Below are positions 55,905-62,773 of a stretch of 64,000 nucleotides of DNA, one piece after another (the first letter of the stretch is position 1; the number at the start of each line of letters is the position of its first letter). This stretch comes from Corynebacterium yonathiae (lineage in GTDB: Bacteria; Actinomycetota; Actinomycetes; Mycobacteriales; Mycobacteriaceae). Location: contig NZ_JAKOPM010000005.1 in the NCBI RefSeq assembly GCF_022288805.1, forward strand, positions 62,001 through 126,000. The letters run 5' to 3'. A model generated the notes under the pieces. That model saw only the letters and a program-made list of their open reading frames with translations. It searched no databases and had not been told where the DNA came from. The position numbers and the translations under genes were made by a program.

Positions 55905-57439
55905 TGGCGGAGAAGGACAAGGATACAGAGGACTTTGAAATCGTCGATGCCCTCAAAGAAGGCACCGATGGTGGCCCAGTGGAAATCACTGAGTCGGGCC
56001 TGACGCTCAACTTGGGCATGGGCAGCGAGGACGAGTACAACGAGGCCGCTCCGCAGGAGGTCTCCGCTGCGGAGCTACGCGCCCTTGCGGAGGTCGAGGA
56101 AGAACTCAACGAGCGTTGGCCCGAAACCAAGATTGAGCCTTCCCTCGACCGCATCGAGATGCTCATGGATCTGCTCGGTCACCCCGAGCGTTCTTTCGAC
56201 GTCATCCACATTGCCGGCACCAACGGAAAGTCCTCTACCGCGCGCATGGTCGATTCGCTTTTGCGTGCCTTCCACCGCCGAGTGGGTTTGGTAACCAGCC
56301 CACACCTGCAGCGCGTTACTGAGCGCATCGGCATTGATGGCCAGCCCATTCACCCGCGCGATTATGTACGCATCTGGCACGAGATTAAGCCATTTGTGGA
56401 AATGGTCGATGCCGAATCGGACGTGCCTATGTCTAAGTTCGAGGTCCTCGTCGGCCTGTCCTATGCTGCGTTTGCCGACGCCCCCGTGGACGTCGCTGTC
56501 GTCGAAGTCGGCCTTGGCGGACGTTGGGACGCTACCAATGTGGTCAACGCGGATGTCTCTGTCATTACCCCGGTGGGCATGGACCACACGGATTACCTGG
56601 GGGAGACGATCACTGAAATCGCAGGCGAGAAAGCTGGCATTATTAAGCCACGCGAAGACGCCGACGATCCATTGACCCCGAACGAAAACATTGTCGTCAT
56701 TGCTGAACAGGACCCGGAGGCTATGCGCGTCATCCTGCAGCAGGCAGTGGACGTCGAGGCAGGCGTGGCTCGATCCGGTTCCGAGTTTGCCGCCCTCGAA
56801 TCGCGCATTGCCGTTGGCGGCCAGCAGGTGAATATTCAAGGCCTCGGCGGCCTGTATGAGGATATATTCATGCCCCTACATGGCGAGCACCAAGCCAAGA
56901 ACGCCGCCGTGGCCCTTGCAGCGGTGGAGGCTTTCTTCGGCGCATCTGCCGGCCACTCGCTGGATATCGCGACTGTGCGTAATGGCTTTGCCCAGGCAAT
57001 TTCGCCCGGCCGCTTGGAGCGCGTGCGTACCTCGCCCACGACGTTTATTGACGCCGCTCATAATCCCCACGGCGCCAAGGCTTTAGGCGCAGCGTTGGAC
57101 CGCGATTTCGACTTCGCCCGCCTCATCGGTGTGCTGTCCATCTTTGCGGATAAGGATGCGACCGGAGTTCTCACCGCGTTGGAGCCGTATCTGACCGAGG
57201 TTGTCATTACCCAAAACTCCTCGCCGCGTGCCTTCGACGCCTATGAGTTGGCCGAAACTGCCCGCGATATATACGGCGAAGAGCGCGTGCACGTTGCCGA
57301 CGATCTCCCCGGCGCCTATGCCCAGGCCGTGGAACTTGCCGAAGACGCGGAGGTCCAGTCCGGCTCCGGCATTATCATCACCGGCTCGGTCGTCACCGCT
57401 GGTGATGCCCGCGCGATGTTTGGAAAGGAACCTGCATGA
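55904..57439 (+). CDS. folC: Bifunctional folylpolyglutamate synthase / dihydrofolate synthase
   Basis: Cytoplasmic ligase adding glutamate to dihydropteroate and folates, 511 aa. Mur-ligase-like P-loop in IHIAGTNGKSSTARM, LVTSPHLQRVTERI, the GLGGRWDATNV motif and the DAAHNPHGAKAL region near the C-terminal domain. An N-terminal acidic extension of about 60 residues (GTG 55904 start) precedes the conserved core. Translationally coupled to valS; its end overlaps the next gene by four bases. Confidence 0.93.
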   Translation: MAEKDKDTEDFEIVDALKEGTDGGPVEITESGLTLNLGMGSEDEYNEAAPQEVSAAELRALAEVEEELNERWPETKIEPSLDRIEMLMDLLGHPERSFDVIHIAGTNGKSSTARMVDSLLRAFHRRVGLVTSPHLQRVTERIGIDGQPIHPRDYVRIWHEIKPFVEMVDAESDVPMSKFEVLVGLSYAAFADAPVDVAVVEVGLGGRWDATNVVNADVSVITPVGMDHTDYLGETITEIAGEKAGIIKPREDADDPLTPNENIVVIAEQDPEAMRVILQQAVDVEAGVARSGSEFAALESRIAVGGQQVNIQGLGGLYEDIFMPLHGEHQAKNAAVALAAVEAFFGASAGHSLDIATVRNGFAQAISPGRLERVRTSPTTFIDAAHNPHGAKALGAALDRDFDFARLIGVLSIFADKDATGVLTALEPYLTEVVITQNSSPRAFDAYELAETARDIYGEERVHVADDLPGAYAQAVELAEDAEVQSGSGIIITGSVVTAGDARAMFGKEPA

Positions 57440-57948
57440 GCCGCGACAATCACCACCCAGGCGGAGAGCGCCAACCCCGCCCGCCCCGCAGCAGCCGTGC
57501 CCGCGGCCGCGAGGAACATATCCCTGAAAGCGAGATCGGGCCCCTAGGCATGGGCCAAGCCCCAGTCAAGGACCCACTTAAAAGCTTCAACGGGATGGTC
57601 ATTGCCAGCTCCCTGACCATGGAGGCGCTCGCCCTATCCTTCGCACTGCCGATGCTGTACAAGCTGTATGACGGTACCTTGTGGACCCCCTTCAATTACG
57701 GCTTTGTCATCGCCGCAGTGGTATTCCACCTCGTGATGATCGCGTTCATGAATAAGAAGTGGGCGCTGTCTGTCATCGTATGGGCGCAGCTGTTGTGCGT
57801 CATTGTGGGCTTTATGGTCCACTGGGCTGTGGCCGCCATCTTCATCATCTTTGGCATGGAGTGGCTGCTAGCCGTATACCTGCGCAGCAACCTCATCGCC
57901 CGTATGAAGCGCGGATACCTCACCACGCAGCACCTCAACGAGAAATAG
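57436..57948 (+). CDS. DUF4233 membrane protein
   Basis: 170 aa; a polar Arg/Pro-rich N-terminal 45 residues followed by four TM helices (MVIASSLTMEALALSFALPML, TPFNYGFVIAAVVFHLVMIAF, WALSVIVWAQLLCVIVGFMV, AVAAIFIIFGMEWLLAVYL). Matches the DUF4233 family found between folC and ndk in actinobacteria (Rv2446c). Function unknown; ATGA overlap with folC. Confidence 0.9.
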   Translation: MSRDNHHPGGERQPRPPRSSRARGREEHIPESEIGPLGMGQAPVKDPLKSFNGMVIASSLTMEALALSFALPMLYKLYDGTLWTPFNYGFVIAAVVFHLVMIAFMNKKWALSVIVWAQLLCVIVGFMVHWAVAAIFIIFGMEWLLAVYLRSNLIARMKRGYLTTQHLNEK

Positions 57949-57990
57949 CACGGTAGCCTTGACGGCCTTCGGCGAGTGGCCAAGACGCGA

Positions 57991-57996
57991 TAGACT
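57991..57996 (+). promoter_or_regulatory. -10 box of small membrane protein gene (leaderless)
   Basis: TAGACT ends 7 nt before ATG 58004. Confidence 0.5.
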
Positions 57997-58003
57997 GGCG
58001 GCC

Positions 58004-58315
58004 ATGCGCACTCTCTATCTCGTCCTTGCCGCACTCGCTTGTGTTGCCGCGGTGGTAGCCCGCGCCGCTACGGGAACGCCGTGGCTACCGCTAGTCGCCC
58101 TCATTATTGGCGGCGTTTTTCTGGTTTTGGCCCTGCGGAGCAACTTCGAACCGGCCAAAGAAGCCACCTTCGAGGATTTGGATAAGGAACAGCGAGCGGA
58201 GCTGCAACGCCTGTTGGCTAATGGACAGTTTGGCGCCGCAGTAGGCCAGGTACGCCTGTGGTTCAGAGGGACTTCGCAGGGGCGCGCCGAAGAGATAGTT
58301 AAACAACTCGCATAG
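58004..58315 (+). CDS. Small membrane protein of unknown function
   Basis: 103 aa: two TM helices at the N-terminus (LYLVLAALACVAAVVARAA, PWLPLVALIIGGVFLVLAL) and a charged helical cytoplasmic tail (ATFEDLDKEQRAELQRLLANG...). Own leaderless promoter between DUF4233 and ndk. No family recognised. Confidence 0.8.
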   Translation: MRTLYLVLAALACVAAVVARAATGTPWLPLVALIIGGVFLVLALRSNFEPAKEATFEDLDKEQRAELQRLLANGQFGAAVGQVRLWFRGTSQGRAEEIVKQLA

Positions 58316-58380
58316 CCCTGGACCCCACACTTTTACCCCAAAGGAATACCCCAGCGCGCGACGCATGTGTGCGGTTTCGG

Positions 58381-58386
58381 TACAGT
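58381..58386 (+). promoter_or_regulatory. -10 box of ndk (leaderless)
   Basis: TACAGT ends 7 nt before ATG 58394. Confidence 0.55.
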
Positions 58387-58393
58387 GTGGGGC

Positions 58394-58804
58394 ATGACTG
58401 AACGTACACTGATTCTCATCAAGCCGGACGGCGTAAAGAACGGCCACGTAGGCGAAATCATCTCCCGCATCGAGCGTAAGGGCCTGAAGCTGGCCGAGCT
58501 CGATCTGCGCGTTGCTGACCGCGAGACCGCGGAGAAGCACTACGAGGAGCACAAGGATAAGCCATTCTTCGGTGACCTCGTCGAGTTCATCACCTCCGCA
58601 CCGCTTATCGCTGGTGTTGTCGAGGGCGAGCGTGCCATCGAGGCATGGCGTCAGCTGGCCGGTGGCACCGACCCAGTTTCCAAGGCCACCCCGGGCACCA
58701 TCCGCGGCGACTTCGCTCTGACCGTTGGCGAGAACATCGTGCACGGCTCTGACTCACCAGAGTCCGCAGAGCGCGAAATCGCTATCTGGTTCCCGAACCT
58801 TTAA
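58394..58804 (+). CDS. ndk: Nucleoside diphosphate kinase
   Basis: 136-aa enzyme transferring the gamma phosphate of ATP to NDPs, supplying NTPs and dNTPs. [21 protein letters not shown] start, and the catalytic His in [17 protein letters not shown]. Length and sequence are standard. ATG 58394 fits a leaderless mRNA. Confidence 0.97.
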   Translation: MTERTLILIKPDGVKNGHVGEIISRIERKGLKLAELDLRVADRETAEKHYEEHKDKPFFGDLVEFITSAPLIAGVVEGERAIEAWRQLAGGTDPVSKATPGTIRGDFALTVGENIVHGSDSPESAEREIAIWFPNL

Positions 58805-58831
58805 AGCCTTTATAGCGTTTCGTACGCACTT

Positions 58832-58860
58832 AAGCCCGAGCCACCGGCTCGGGCTTTATT
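58832..58860 (+). terminator. Terminator after ndk
   Basis: 11-bp stem AAGCCCGAGCC / GGCTCGGGCTT with 3-nt loop and TATT. Confidence 0.85.
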
Positions 58861-58965
58861 CATAGCGTCACCTGGTCCCTCGTTATATGGGCAGCGAGCA
58901 GGAGCACAACACGGCTACACTGGTGCGGCTAAGAACTATTTTCAACAAGACGTAGGGAGGCGCAT

Positions 58966-60270
58966 ATGCGCGGCTACGCGGTCGTAGACATTGAGACCAC
59001 CGGATTTTCCTATAAGCACGGGCACCGCATCGTTGAAATTGGCGTCGTGGAGCTCTCGCCGGAAGGAGCAGTGCAGGATTCCTGGGAAACGCTCATTAAC
59101 CCGCAACGCCATATCGCGGCCACGGAAATTCATGGCATTTCCGCCTCTGATGTTCTAGGCGCGCCCACCTTTGCGCAAGTAGCGGACAAGCTGGCTAATT
59201 CTCTCGAAGACCGCATATTCGTTGCTCACAATGCGGGATTCGATCGGACCTTTATTCAGTCCGAGCTGCTGGCTTGTCGCGCCTGTTCTGAAGAGGCCTT
59301 GCCGGCGATCGATACGGCCGTATTGGCACGCAGGTATCTTGGTCTTCCCAAGGTGAAGCTGGGGGATTGCTGCGCCCATCTGGGAATTCATAATGAGTTG
59401 GCACACTCCGCATTGGCGGATGCGATGGCCACGGCGCAACTATTCCAGCATTTCCTGGCCAATACCCCGGCAGCCCAAGAGAACTATATGAGTGAGCGCT
59501 TGGCTGAGCAACAGCTGTATCGCAGCCTGGCACCCCACCCGGGTTGGGTGGAGCCGGCACTTCTCAGCCGCGCAGCTGCGGAATCCGCCAAGCAAGCGGC
59601 ACAGTACGGCGGCTGGTTCGCCGGGCTCGTCGCACAACGTGAGACGCCATCGAATACGGCTGCGGAAGACTATTTCAAGCTTCTCGATGCCGCCTTGCTC
59701 GACCGCCGCCTCTCCGCCACCGAGCAAACCCAATTGCTGGCCTTTGCTCAAGCACATGGGCTCGATGAACATGGTCTGCGCGAGCTGCATGAAGCCTATA
59801 TCACGCTGCTGATTGAAGAAGCCTGGGCTGATGGTGTTGTCACGGCTGAGGAACGCGCCATCCTGGCTTCTGCCGGCCGCGCCTTGGGGATCCCGGCTTC
59901 TGATATCGAGGCTGCCGTAGACCCCGACACCGCTCCACAGGCAGAAGGTCGGCATGGTGCCCCTAGTGAAGAGGCGCCGCAAGGTTCTGATGAGGACGGC
60001 AGTATTGGCGGACTCGCCAGCATGGGCGGCATTGTGGTGAGCGCTGGCGAGCGAGTAACCATTACCGGCGCTAAGGCCTACTCAACTGCGGAATGGGAAG
60101 AGTATTTTGCCGCGCACGGCGTGGAAATTGGCGGCCTAGCCAAAAAGACCAAGGTGCTCATCGCCGGTGACCCGGACTCGCAATCGGGCAAAGCCAAGAA
60201 AGCGAAGCAGTATGGCATTCCCATCGTTGCGGAAGACGTCGCCCGTGAGGTCATTCACTTCGCAGACTAA
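58966..60270 (+). CDS. DEDDh exonuclease fused to TerB-like and BRCT domains
   Basis: 434-aa DNA-repair-like protein. N-terminal DnaQ-type 3'-5' exonuclease (residues 1-165): DIETTGFSY with D8/E10, HNAGFDRTF with the second Asp, and HSALADAMATAQL with the catalytic His and Asp. The middle (about 235-310) is an all-helical TerB-like domain (LDRRLSATEQTQLLAFAQAHGL ... WADGVVTAEERAILASAGRALG). The C-terminus (about 345-434) is a BRCT domain (RVTITGAKAYSTAEWEEYFAAHGVEIGGLAKKTKVLI). RBS GGGAGG before ATG 58966. Substrate unknown. Confidence 0.85.
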   Translation: MRGYAVVDIETTGFSYKHGHRIVEIGVVELSPEGAVQDSWETLINPQRHIAATEIHGISASDVLGAPTFAQVADKLANSLEDRIFVAHNAGFDRTFIQSELLACRACSEEALPAIDTAVLARRYLGLPKVKLGDCCAHLGIHNELAHSALADAMATAQLFQHFLANTPAAQENYMSERLAEQQLYRSLAPHPGWVEPALLSRAAAESAKQAAQYGGWFAGLVAQRETPSNTAAEDYFKLLDAALLDRRLSATEQTQLLAFAQAHGLDEHGLRELHEAYITLLIEEAWADGVVTAEERAILASAGRALGIPASDIEAAVDPDTAPQAEGRHGAPSEEAPQGSDEDGSIGGLASMGGIVVSAGERVTITGAKAYSTAEWEEYFAAHGVEIGGLAKKTKVLIAGDPDSQSGKAKKAKQYGIPIVAEDVAREVIHFAD

Positions 60271-60283
60271 GACTGGAACTCTC

Positions 60284-60634
60284 CTAATCGAAGGAGAGTA
60301 ATTGGCGCAGTGTGCTGAAGGCTTCCTTTTGCACTCGATGGGTAACGGTACGGCCCGATTGCTGCTTGATTAAAAGGCCAGATTCCCTCAACTTGCCGAG
60401 GTGATGAGATACCGTCGGTTGGCTAAGCCCAGAGAGCTCGGTCAACTGCGTAACACTCATCGGGCCGCAGCCCTCATCGCACAATATGGACAGCAGGCGC
60501 AGGCGGGCAGGGTCAGCAAGTACTTTAAATTGCTGGGAAAAGCGCAGGGAATCGCTCTGGCTGAGCGGACCACTGCTCAGGGAGCAGCACTGCCCGTCGG
60601 GGGTGTTATCGGCATTGCTAGGGGAGGAGTCCAT
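60284..60634 (-). CDS. arsR: ArsR-type arsenic-responsive repressor
   Basis: 116-aa ArsR/SmtB winged-helix repressor. Typical FKVLADPARLRLLSILCDEG followed by LTELSGLSQPTVSHHLGKLRESGLL. Cysteines available for As(III): the N-terminal CC pair and the Cys pair in LCDEGCG, as in corynebacterial ArsR. ATG 60634 is placed 6 nt after a TATACT -10 box (60641-60646, minus strand), consistent with leaderless translation; GTG 60640 is an alternative. Divergent from the arsenite pump. Confidence 0.9.
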   Translation of the reverse strand: MDSSPSNADNTPDGQCCSLSSGPLSQSDSLRFSQQFKVLADPARLRLLSILCDEGCGPMSVTQLTELSGLSQPTVSHHLGKLRESGLLIKQQSGRTVTHRVQKEAFSTLRQLLSFD

Positions 60635-60640
60635 GCACAC

Positions 60641-60646
60641 AGTATA
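60641..60646 (-). promoter_or_regulatory. -10 box of arsR (leaderless)
   Basis: TATACT on the minus strand ends 6 nt before ATG 60634. Confidence 0.5.
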
Positions 60647-60669
60647 AAGAGGCTGCTTCGCACTCTGTT

Positions 60670-60689
60670 ATATTGACGAGTATCAATAT
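60670..60689. promoter_or_regulatory. ArsR operator
   Basis: ATATTGA-N6-TCAATAT, a 7-bp inverted repeat centred between arsR and the arsenite pump gene, matching the usual ArsR dyad type. Confidence 0.7.
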
Positions 60690-60743
60690 GGGTGATTAAA
60701 GTACTGCCTTGAAATGTGAATTCCTCGTCGCGCAAGGAGAGTC

Positions 60744-61808
60744 ATGGCCGTTCCGCAACGCCCAAAATTGTCATTTCTCGATAGATTCCTTCCCGTCTGG
60801 ATCATCATGGCCATGGCCGCGGGGCTATTGATCGGACACTTCCTGCCAGGTATTGGAGAAGCCCTATCTGCTCTAGAGGTGGGCGGTATTTCTCTTCCGA
60901 TTGCACTAGGACTGCTAGTTATGATGTATCCGCCCCTGGCGAAAGTCCGCTATGAAAAGACTCGGGACATCGCCGCAGATGGCCGCTTGATGGTGGTGTC
61001 AATCGTGTTGAACTGGCTGGTGGGGCCTGCATTGATGTTCACCCTGGCGTGGATATTTCTTGCCGACCAGCCCGAGCTGCGAACCGGCCTGATTATTGTT
61101 GGGTTAGCCCGCTGTATCGCAATGGTCCTAGTGTGGTCCGATCTCTCCTGTGCCGACCGAGAGGCCACCGCTGTTCTCGTGGCTATTAATTCCGTTTTCC
61201 AAGTAGCTATGTTTGGCGTTATGGGCTGGTTTTACCTGCAGGTTCTTCCTGGTTGGCTAGGCCTGGATACCACCTCTGCGGATTTCTCTTTCTGGTCTAT
61301 CGTCACCGCGGTCCTAGTATTTTTGGGAGTTCCCTTGTTACTTGGTGTGCTCTCGCGGGCTTGGGGTGAGAAAGCCAAAGGTCGCGAATGGTTTGAAAAC
61401 CGCTTCCTTCCGGCAATTGCTCCCTTGGCGATGATTGGTCTGCTTTATACCATTGTGTTGCTATTTTCCCTGCAGGGAGAGCAGCTGGTAGCGCAGCCCA
61501 CGGCGGTGGTCAAGGTCGCGATCCCGTTGGTTATCTACTTCGTAGGGATGTTTTTCTTAGCTCTGGGCGTAGCGAAGTTAGTGGGAATGAACTACGCGCA
61601 ATCCGCTTCCGTGGCCTTTACCGCAGCAGGCAATAATTTCGAATTAGCCATCGCGGTTTCCATTGGCACTTTTGGCGTTGCTTCCGCGCAGGCTCTAGCC
61701 GGCACCATCGGACCTCTCATTGAGATTCCGGTGCTCGTCGGACTCGTCTACGTAATGCTCTGGATAGGGCCGAAGCTATTTCCGGGAGATACAAGCTTGC
61801 CGCGTTAA
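60744..61808 (+). CDS. acr3: Arsenite efflux pump, ACR3 family
   Basis: 354-aa membrane protein with about ten TM helices extruding As(III) with H+. ACR3 hallmarks: SFLDRFLPVWIIMAMAAGLLIG at the N-terminus, and the conserved Cys in GLARCIAMVLVW followed by SDLSCADREATAVLVA. Long C-terminal TM pair with GNNFELAIAVSIGTFG typical of ACR3. Divergent arsR and the dyad between them make it an arsenic-inducible unit; no arsC is seen in the window. RBS AAGGAGAG. Convergent overlap of four bases with the next gene. Confidence 0.95.
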   Translation: MAVPQRPKLSFLDRFLPVWIIMAMAAGLLIGHFLPGIGEALSALEVGGISLPIALGLLVMMYPPLAKVRYEKTRDIAADGRLMVVSIVLNWLVGPALMFTLAWIFLADQPELRTGLIIVGLARCIAMVLVWSDLSCADREATAVLVAINSVFQVAMFGVMGWFYLQVLPGWLGLDTTSADFSFWSIVTAVLVFLGVPLLLGVLSRAWGEKAKGREWFENRFLPAIAPLAMIGLLYTIVLLFSLQGEQLVAQPTAVVKVAIPLVIYFVGMFFLALGVAKLVGMNYAQSASVAFTAAGNNFELAIAVSIGTFGVASAQALAGTIGPLIEIPVLVGLVYVMLWIGPKLFPGDTSLPR

Positions 61809-62572
61809 CGCCTGCCCAATTGATAGAGGCAACGAACCCCGGTAGGTGTGACGGTGTTTTTCCAGTCTTTGGGCGCAGAGCGCAAGGCGATGCGGTCAAG
61901 TTTCACTAGGCCCGCCTGTGCCAATTCATCAAGGTGCTTGCACACTAGGTCGAGATCGACCTGCATGAATTTGGACAGGGCCCTAGCGGAGACCGTATTT
62001 CCTTGCACCGCGCCGGCGGCTATGAGGGCGGTGAGGGTGTCTACGTGGGCGTCGGCAAGCTCTAGGCGAGCCTCGGTTACTCCTTCGAGCGGATCTTTTT
62101 CCAGAATCTTATTAATGCGCCGCCGGCCAATCCGAAAGGATTGGGAAAACATCGCCCACAGTCCCAAAGGCAAGCCGCATGCCCACCACGCCCCCGACAG
62201 GACACCGGCAATGGGCGGGGCAAGTTCTACCTCCGGCACCAGCCCGGCTGCACTCAGCGGGGCCATGGCCAGCGGCGCGGCGATGGGGATAAGCGGGGCG
62301 ATATAGGCAATGGTGGGATAGTCGCCCTCGCGATACTCCTCCCGCGCGGCGTTGATGCCGCGCGGGTAATTGCGGATGAGGTGCACTAACCCCAGCACCG
62401 CAAAGATGGCAAAAATACCGGCTCCCACCAGCATATAATCCACGCCGGTGTTGGCGAATCCAATGGCAAATCCAGCAGGAACGCCGAAATAAAGCGCCGA
62501 GCGTACAGGGATTTCATTGCGCTGCCGGTACTGCGCAAGCTCGCGGGCGGGGATTCGTGCTAGTTCTGCCAC
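61805..62572 (-). CDS. Membrane protein with a winged-helix-like C-terminal domain
   Basis: About 255 aa from GTG 62572 (VAELARIPARELAQYRQRNEIPVRSALY). Four TM helices (ALYFGVPAGFAIGFANTG, DYMLVGAGIFAIFAVLGLVHLI, TIAYIAPLIPIAAPLAMAPL, PPIAGVLSGAWWACGLPLGLWAMF) are followed by a soluble helical tail (LELADAHVDTLTALIAAGAVQGNTVSARALSKFMQVDLDLVCKHLDELAQAGLVKLD) that reads like a winged helix. Function unknown. GTG 62572 is 6 nt after a TATGTT -10 box; ATG 62629 and the upstream ATG 62665 lie before that promoter. Tail-to-tail overlap with acr3. Confidence 0.65.
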   Translation of the reverse strand: MAELARIPARELAQYRQRNEIPVRSALYFGVPAGFAIGFANTGVDYMLVGAGIFAIFAVLGLVHLIRNYPRGINAAREEYREGDYPTIAYIAPLIPIAAPLAMAPLSAAGLVPEVELAPPIAGVLSGAWWACGLPLGLWAMFSQSFRIGRRRINKILEKDPLEGVTEARLELADAHVDTLTALIAAGAVQGNTVSARALSKFMQVDLDLVCKHLDELAQAGLVKLDRIALRSAPKDWKNTVTPTGVRCLYQLGRR

Positions 62573-62578
62573 CCTGTC

Positions 62579-62584
62579 AACATA
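62579..62584 (-). promoter_or_regulatory. -10 box candidate of the membrane/winged-helix gene
   Basis: TATGTT on the minus strand, 6 nt before GTG 62572. Confidence 0.35.
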
Positions 62585-62704
62585 ACACCGCCTGCCAGCT
62601 TGACCGCGTTTCTGTGACACAATGGTCATTAGCGCGTACGAGACGCGTAATAACTTAATACCCACAAACTTTTACAGCGCGCAAAATACCTCGCGCGGCG
62701 GCGG

Positions 62705-62710
62705 TACAGT
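62705..62710 (+). promoter_or_regulatory. -10 box candidate before rne
   Basis: TACAGT ends 7 nt before the GTG of the leader ORF at 62718, placing transcription start at about 62718 and giving rne a 56-nt leader. Confidence 0.45.
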
Positions 62711-62717
62711 CCATGCT

Positions 62718-62765
62718 GTGCCTGCGCCCGAGGTAGCGCCAGATACGGACGATGTACAGGAGTAA
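62718..62765 (+). CDS. Putative 15-aa leader peptide of rne
   Basis: Short ORF starting GTG, peptide VPAPEVAPDTDDVQE, whose last codons contain the CAGGAG that serves as rne ribosome binding site; it stops 8 nt before the rne ATG. Its GTG follows a TACAGT -10 box by 7 nt, so it would be translated leaderless. Could couple rne translation to its own; no direct evidence of expression. Confidence 0.4.
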   Translation: MPAPEVAPDTDDVQE

Positions 62766-62773
62766 GCCCGAAC

